Source: an uncultured Alistipes sp. | Lineage (GTDB): Bacteria; Bacteroidota; Bacteroidia; Bacteroidales; UBA932 | DNA: 8,171 bases | Direction of reading: 5' to 3' | Assembly: GCA_900544195.1 (NCBI GenBank) | Contig: UQUJ01000090.1 | Coordinates: 1-8,171 of the forward strand | Shown: in pieces, positions 7,088-8,171 of the stretch | Numbering within the stretch: the first letter of the stretch is position 1 | How the letters are laid out: each line of letters opens with the position of its first letter | Made by a program: the position numbers and the translations under genes | The notes under the pieces: generated by a model | What the model was told of the DNA's origin: nothing | Seen by the model: the letters and a program-made list of their open reading frames with translations, nothing else | Database searches by the model: none

Positions 7088-7477
7088 ATGAGAAAAATTC
7101 TTTTTGCGCTGTCAACGCTGACTCTCGCGAGTCAAGTGTACTCACAAGACAACACGGTTGTCGTAATCCGTATTTTTGAGGACATCGTTCCAGAGACCAG
7201 GACAAACCGTTCCATGGCCTTAAGCCCGATTGAATGTCGTTACCACACCATGATGGGCACCCTTGAGCTGTCGTTCCTGTCCAATCTTGGATCGGTGACG
7301 GTGATTCTGGACAATCTGACCACCGGTGAGACCTGTGATTATTCAGGAAACAGTGCCGTCGGCATGATGACAATGCCTGTGGCGTCAAACTCCTGCTACA
7401 CCATGAGCATCATCACCGAAAGCGGCCGCTCTTTCAGGGCCTCGTTCCTGACCAGTGATGTTTACGAGGACGAATAG
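7088..7477 (+). CDS. Small exported protein, DUF3244-like
   Basis: This 129-residue protein begins with a clear Sec signal peptide, MRKILFALSTLTLASQVYS, probably cut before QDN. The mature part of about 110 residues has the alternating hydrophobic pattern of a small beta-sandwich. It matches the DUF3244 pattern by eye: SPIECRYH, then LELSFLSNLGSVTVILDN, TTGE, a central MTMPV and a final Y-x-x-x-I...G..F segment. DUF3244 proteins are small exported proteins of Bacteroides relatives without a known function. There is no lipobox, transmembrane segment or catalytic motif. A longer frame from TTG 6995 would add a hydrophobic stretch before this signal peptide and is not supported, because the promoter-like elements fall inside it. 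The gene lies 234 bp after the TPR/HTH regulator and is followed by a long hairpin. Confidence 0.8.
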   Translation: MRKILFALSTLTLASQVYSQDNTVVVIRIFEDIVPETRTNRSMALSPIECRYHTMMGTLELSFLSNLGSVTVILDNLTTGETCDYSGNSAVGMMTMPVASNSCYTMSIITESGRSFRASFLTSDVYEDE

Positions 7478-7516
7478 TCCGTGATAACCAACTAACCATT
7501 ATTGTTTTCATCAATC

Positions 7517-7565
7517 AACCACCATGGATGCGGTAATGAATTATCGCATCCATGTTTCAGTGGTT
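7517..7565 (+). terminator. Very strong hairpin after the DUF3244-like gene, probable terminator
   Basis: CATGGATGCG (7523-7532) pairs perfectly with CGCATCCATG (7545-7554). The stem continues inward through one G-T pair and TAA/TTA to a small TGAA loop. An outer stem, AACCAC (7517-7522) with GTGGTT (7560-7565), closes around a 5-nt bulge. Only TTT follows the main stem, so the T-tract is short for a classical terminator. Position, 40 bp after the stop codon, still makes transcription termination or 3'-end protection the likeliest role. Confidence 0.65.
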
Positions 7566-7744
7566 TCAGGCGTGGCTGTTATTTCGTAATATGAAGCTTT
7601 GCGATGACGCGGTCCCGTTGCTTACTTCTCCGGCTGAATATTCCTTGACCACATTGCTGTCGGCATTCACCTTATGGCCGGTGCATCCGATCACCATGGA
7701 AGCCAAGATGCCAAGGTCAAGATTGTGGTAATTTGTCTGTTCAT
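7566..7744 (-). pseudogene. Frameshifted remnant of a small lipoprotein gene
   Basis: Read on the minus strand, an ATG at 7744 starts MNRQITTILTLA, a typical signal-peptide beginning, but this frame hits TGA after 17 codons. A shifted frame continues the signal peptide as LGILASMVIGC, a good lipobox, and then runs through GHKVNADSNVVKEYSAGE to a TGA at 7568-7566. The two frames join naturally near codon 10, as expected after a one-base indel. The reconstructed product has only about 58 residues. The segment after the lipobox resembles, weakly, the start of putative-adhesin (DUF2807/GIN-like) lipoproteins, which would make the gene truncated as well. No convincing promoter is seen. A sequencing error or a real small lipoprotein read in one frame are alternatives. 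Confidence 0.5.
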
Positions 7745-7823
7745 AACAAAAAGTTTTCGGTTCTCGGTTGTCCTGCAGAGATAGTGTTTTTCTCGGGATT
7801 AATATCTAACTTAGGAATATTAG

Positions 7824-7845
7824 CGATGCGTTAACTTTCGCATCG
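7824..7845. repeat. Second hairpin related to the one at 7517-7565
   Basis: CGATGCG (7824-7830) pairs perfectly with CGCATCG (7839-7845) around TTAACTTT. The core GATGCG...CGCATC followed by ATGTTT is shared with the hairpin after the DUF3244-like gene, where the same ATGTTT follows at 7552-7557. It may be the terminator of a lost second gene copy. No gene remains directly upstream on the plus strand. Confidence 0.5.
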
Positions 7846-7859
7846 ATGTTTGTCACTTA

Positions 7860-7893
7860 TTGGTGTTCCAGGTGTGAAAAACTCCGCACACCT
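7860..7893. repeat. Hairpin-bearing direct repeat, copy 1
   Basis: TTGGTGTTCCAGGTG at 7860-7874 is repeated exactly at 7923-7937. The copy forms a perfect 7-bp hairpin, AGGTGTG (7870-7876) with CACACCT (7887-7893), around a 10-nt loop. It lies in non-coding sequence after the second GATGCG hairpin. It probably belongs to a dispersed intergenic repeat family. Confidence 0.65.
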
Positions 7894-7922
7894 AAAACCT
7901 CATCCTGTTGACAATGAGTGAG

Positions 7923-7957
7923 TTGGTGTTCCAGGTGCGAGCATATTCACACACCTG
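7923..7957. repeat. Hairpin-bearing direct repeat, copy 2
   Basis: This copy lies exactly 63 bp after copy 1 and shares its first 15 bp and the CACACCT right arm (7950-7956). CAGGTG (7932-7937) pairs with CACCTG (7952-7957). The loop differs from copy 1 while the arms are kept, which suggests selection for, or recent spread of, the hairpin. Similarity to copy 1 stops after the right arm, where the RND-like fragment begins. Confidence 0.65.
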
Positions 7958-8047
7958 AGAGTCGGTAGCTTCGCCGGCATGCTCTTCTCCATCCTCGCCG
8001 TGATCTTCATCCTCCCGGTTTTCTGTGTCAAGCGCAAAATGAGATAA
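7955..8047 (+). pseudogene. Fragment resembling the C-terminus of an RND efflux permease
   Basis: A frame ending at TAA 8045-8047 reads VGSFAGMLFSILAVIFILP followed by VFCVKRKMR. It is a single hydrophobic helix with a basic tail. It lines up by eye with the last transmembrane helix of AcrB-type pumps, which has the pattern GGM...LAIFFVPVFFVVVRRR. The frame is closed upstream by TGA at 7919-7921 and has no plausible full-length start, so it is a remnant at most. A short orphan membrane peptide from the ATG at 7979 (22 codons) or chance are alternatives. The match is from memory of the family pattern, not from an alignment. Confidence 0.4.
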
Positions 8048-8171
8048 AGGTACTTCCCGCCCCTAACCGGTATGTCCCGACAATAATGTCCACCGAAACG
8101 GCATTCTACCGGAGAAACTTTGTAATATCATCGGTTTGTCCGGGAAAGAGGACTTCTGCCGGACAAAACTC
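8048..8171. other. Right-edge intergenic sequence with an inverted repeat
   Basis: No supported gene is seen. TTTGTCCGG (8135-8143) is the exact reverse complement of CCGGACAAA (8159-8167), with a 15-nt spacer. A short imperfect direct repeat, GG..TTCT.CCGGA.AAA, occurs at 8100-8117 and 8150-8167, exactly 50 bp apart. AACTTTG at 8116-8122 resembles part of a -7 element and could serve a gene beyond the window, but no -33 partner is visible. Confidence 0.5.

Noticed and set aside
8064..8171. Plus-strand open frame running off the right edge
   Set aside because: It has no ATG in frame, an unrecognised translation, and it overlaps the inverted repeat.

Overview
The window looks like a chromosomal segment of a Bacteroidales bacterium; I cannot name the genus. 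The main reasons are a periplasmic tricorn-type S41 peptidase with a Sec signal, a lipobox/TPR/transmembrane/HTH protein of the DUF6377-like type, a small DUF3244-like exported protein, the absence of clear Shine-Dalgarno sequences, and candidate promoters that fit the Bacteroidetes TAnnTTTG -7 element. All four intact genes are on the plus strand. No rRNA, tRNA, IS transposase or CRISPR array was seen.

Layout. Positions 1-565 carry no convincing gene but are dense in inverted repeats: two AT-rich stem-loops, a 50-bp tandem array of three palindromic units, and a near-perfect 39-nt palindrome next to a candidate promoter. Then come an archaeal-type (PF01637-like) P-loop ATPase with a C-terminal winged helix (578-1714) and, 12 bp later, a 1102-residue tricorn protease homologue (1727-5035) that ends at a strong intrinsic terminator (5058-5101). 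Next is a lipoprotein-like, membrane-spanning TPR/HTH regulator (5180-6853) with its own weaker terminator. A small secreted DUF3244-like protein (7088-7477) follows, with its own candidate promoter. The last 690 bp look like decayed accessory DNA: a very strong hairpin (7517-7565), a frameshifted minus-strand lipoprotein remnant (7566-7744), a second related hairpin, two copies of a hairpin-bearing repeat exactly 63 bp apart, a fragment resembling the C-terminus of an RND efflux pump (about 7955-8047), and a final inverted repeat at the window edge.

How the parts may work together. The tricorn homologue is probably a self-contained periplasmic peptidase. The ATPase may share its transcript, but its upstream palindromes and its own winged helix suggest separate, possibly autogenous, control. 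The regulator and the small secreted protein are neighbours with separate transcription signals; the regulator has an extracytoplasmic TPR-like sensor and a cytoplasmic HTH, so it could sense an envelope ligand, possibly related to the DUF3244-like product. That pairing and the 50-bp palindrome array are the most interesting undescribed aspects of the window; both are inferences from sequence and context.
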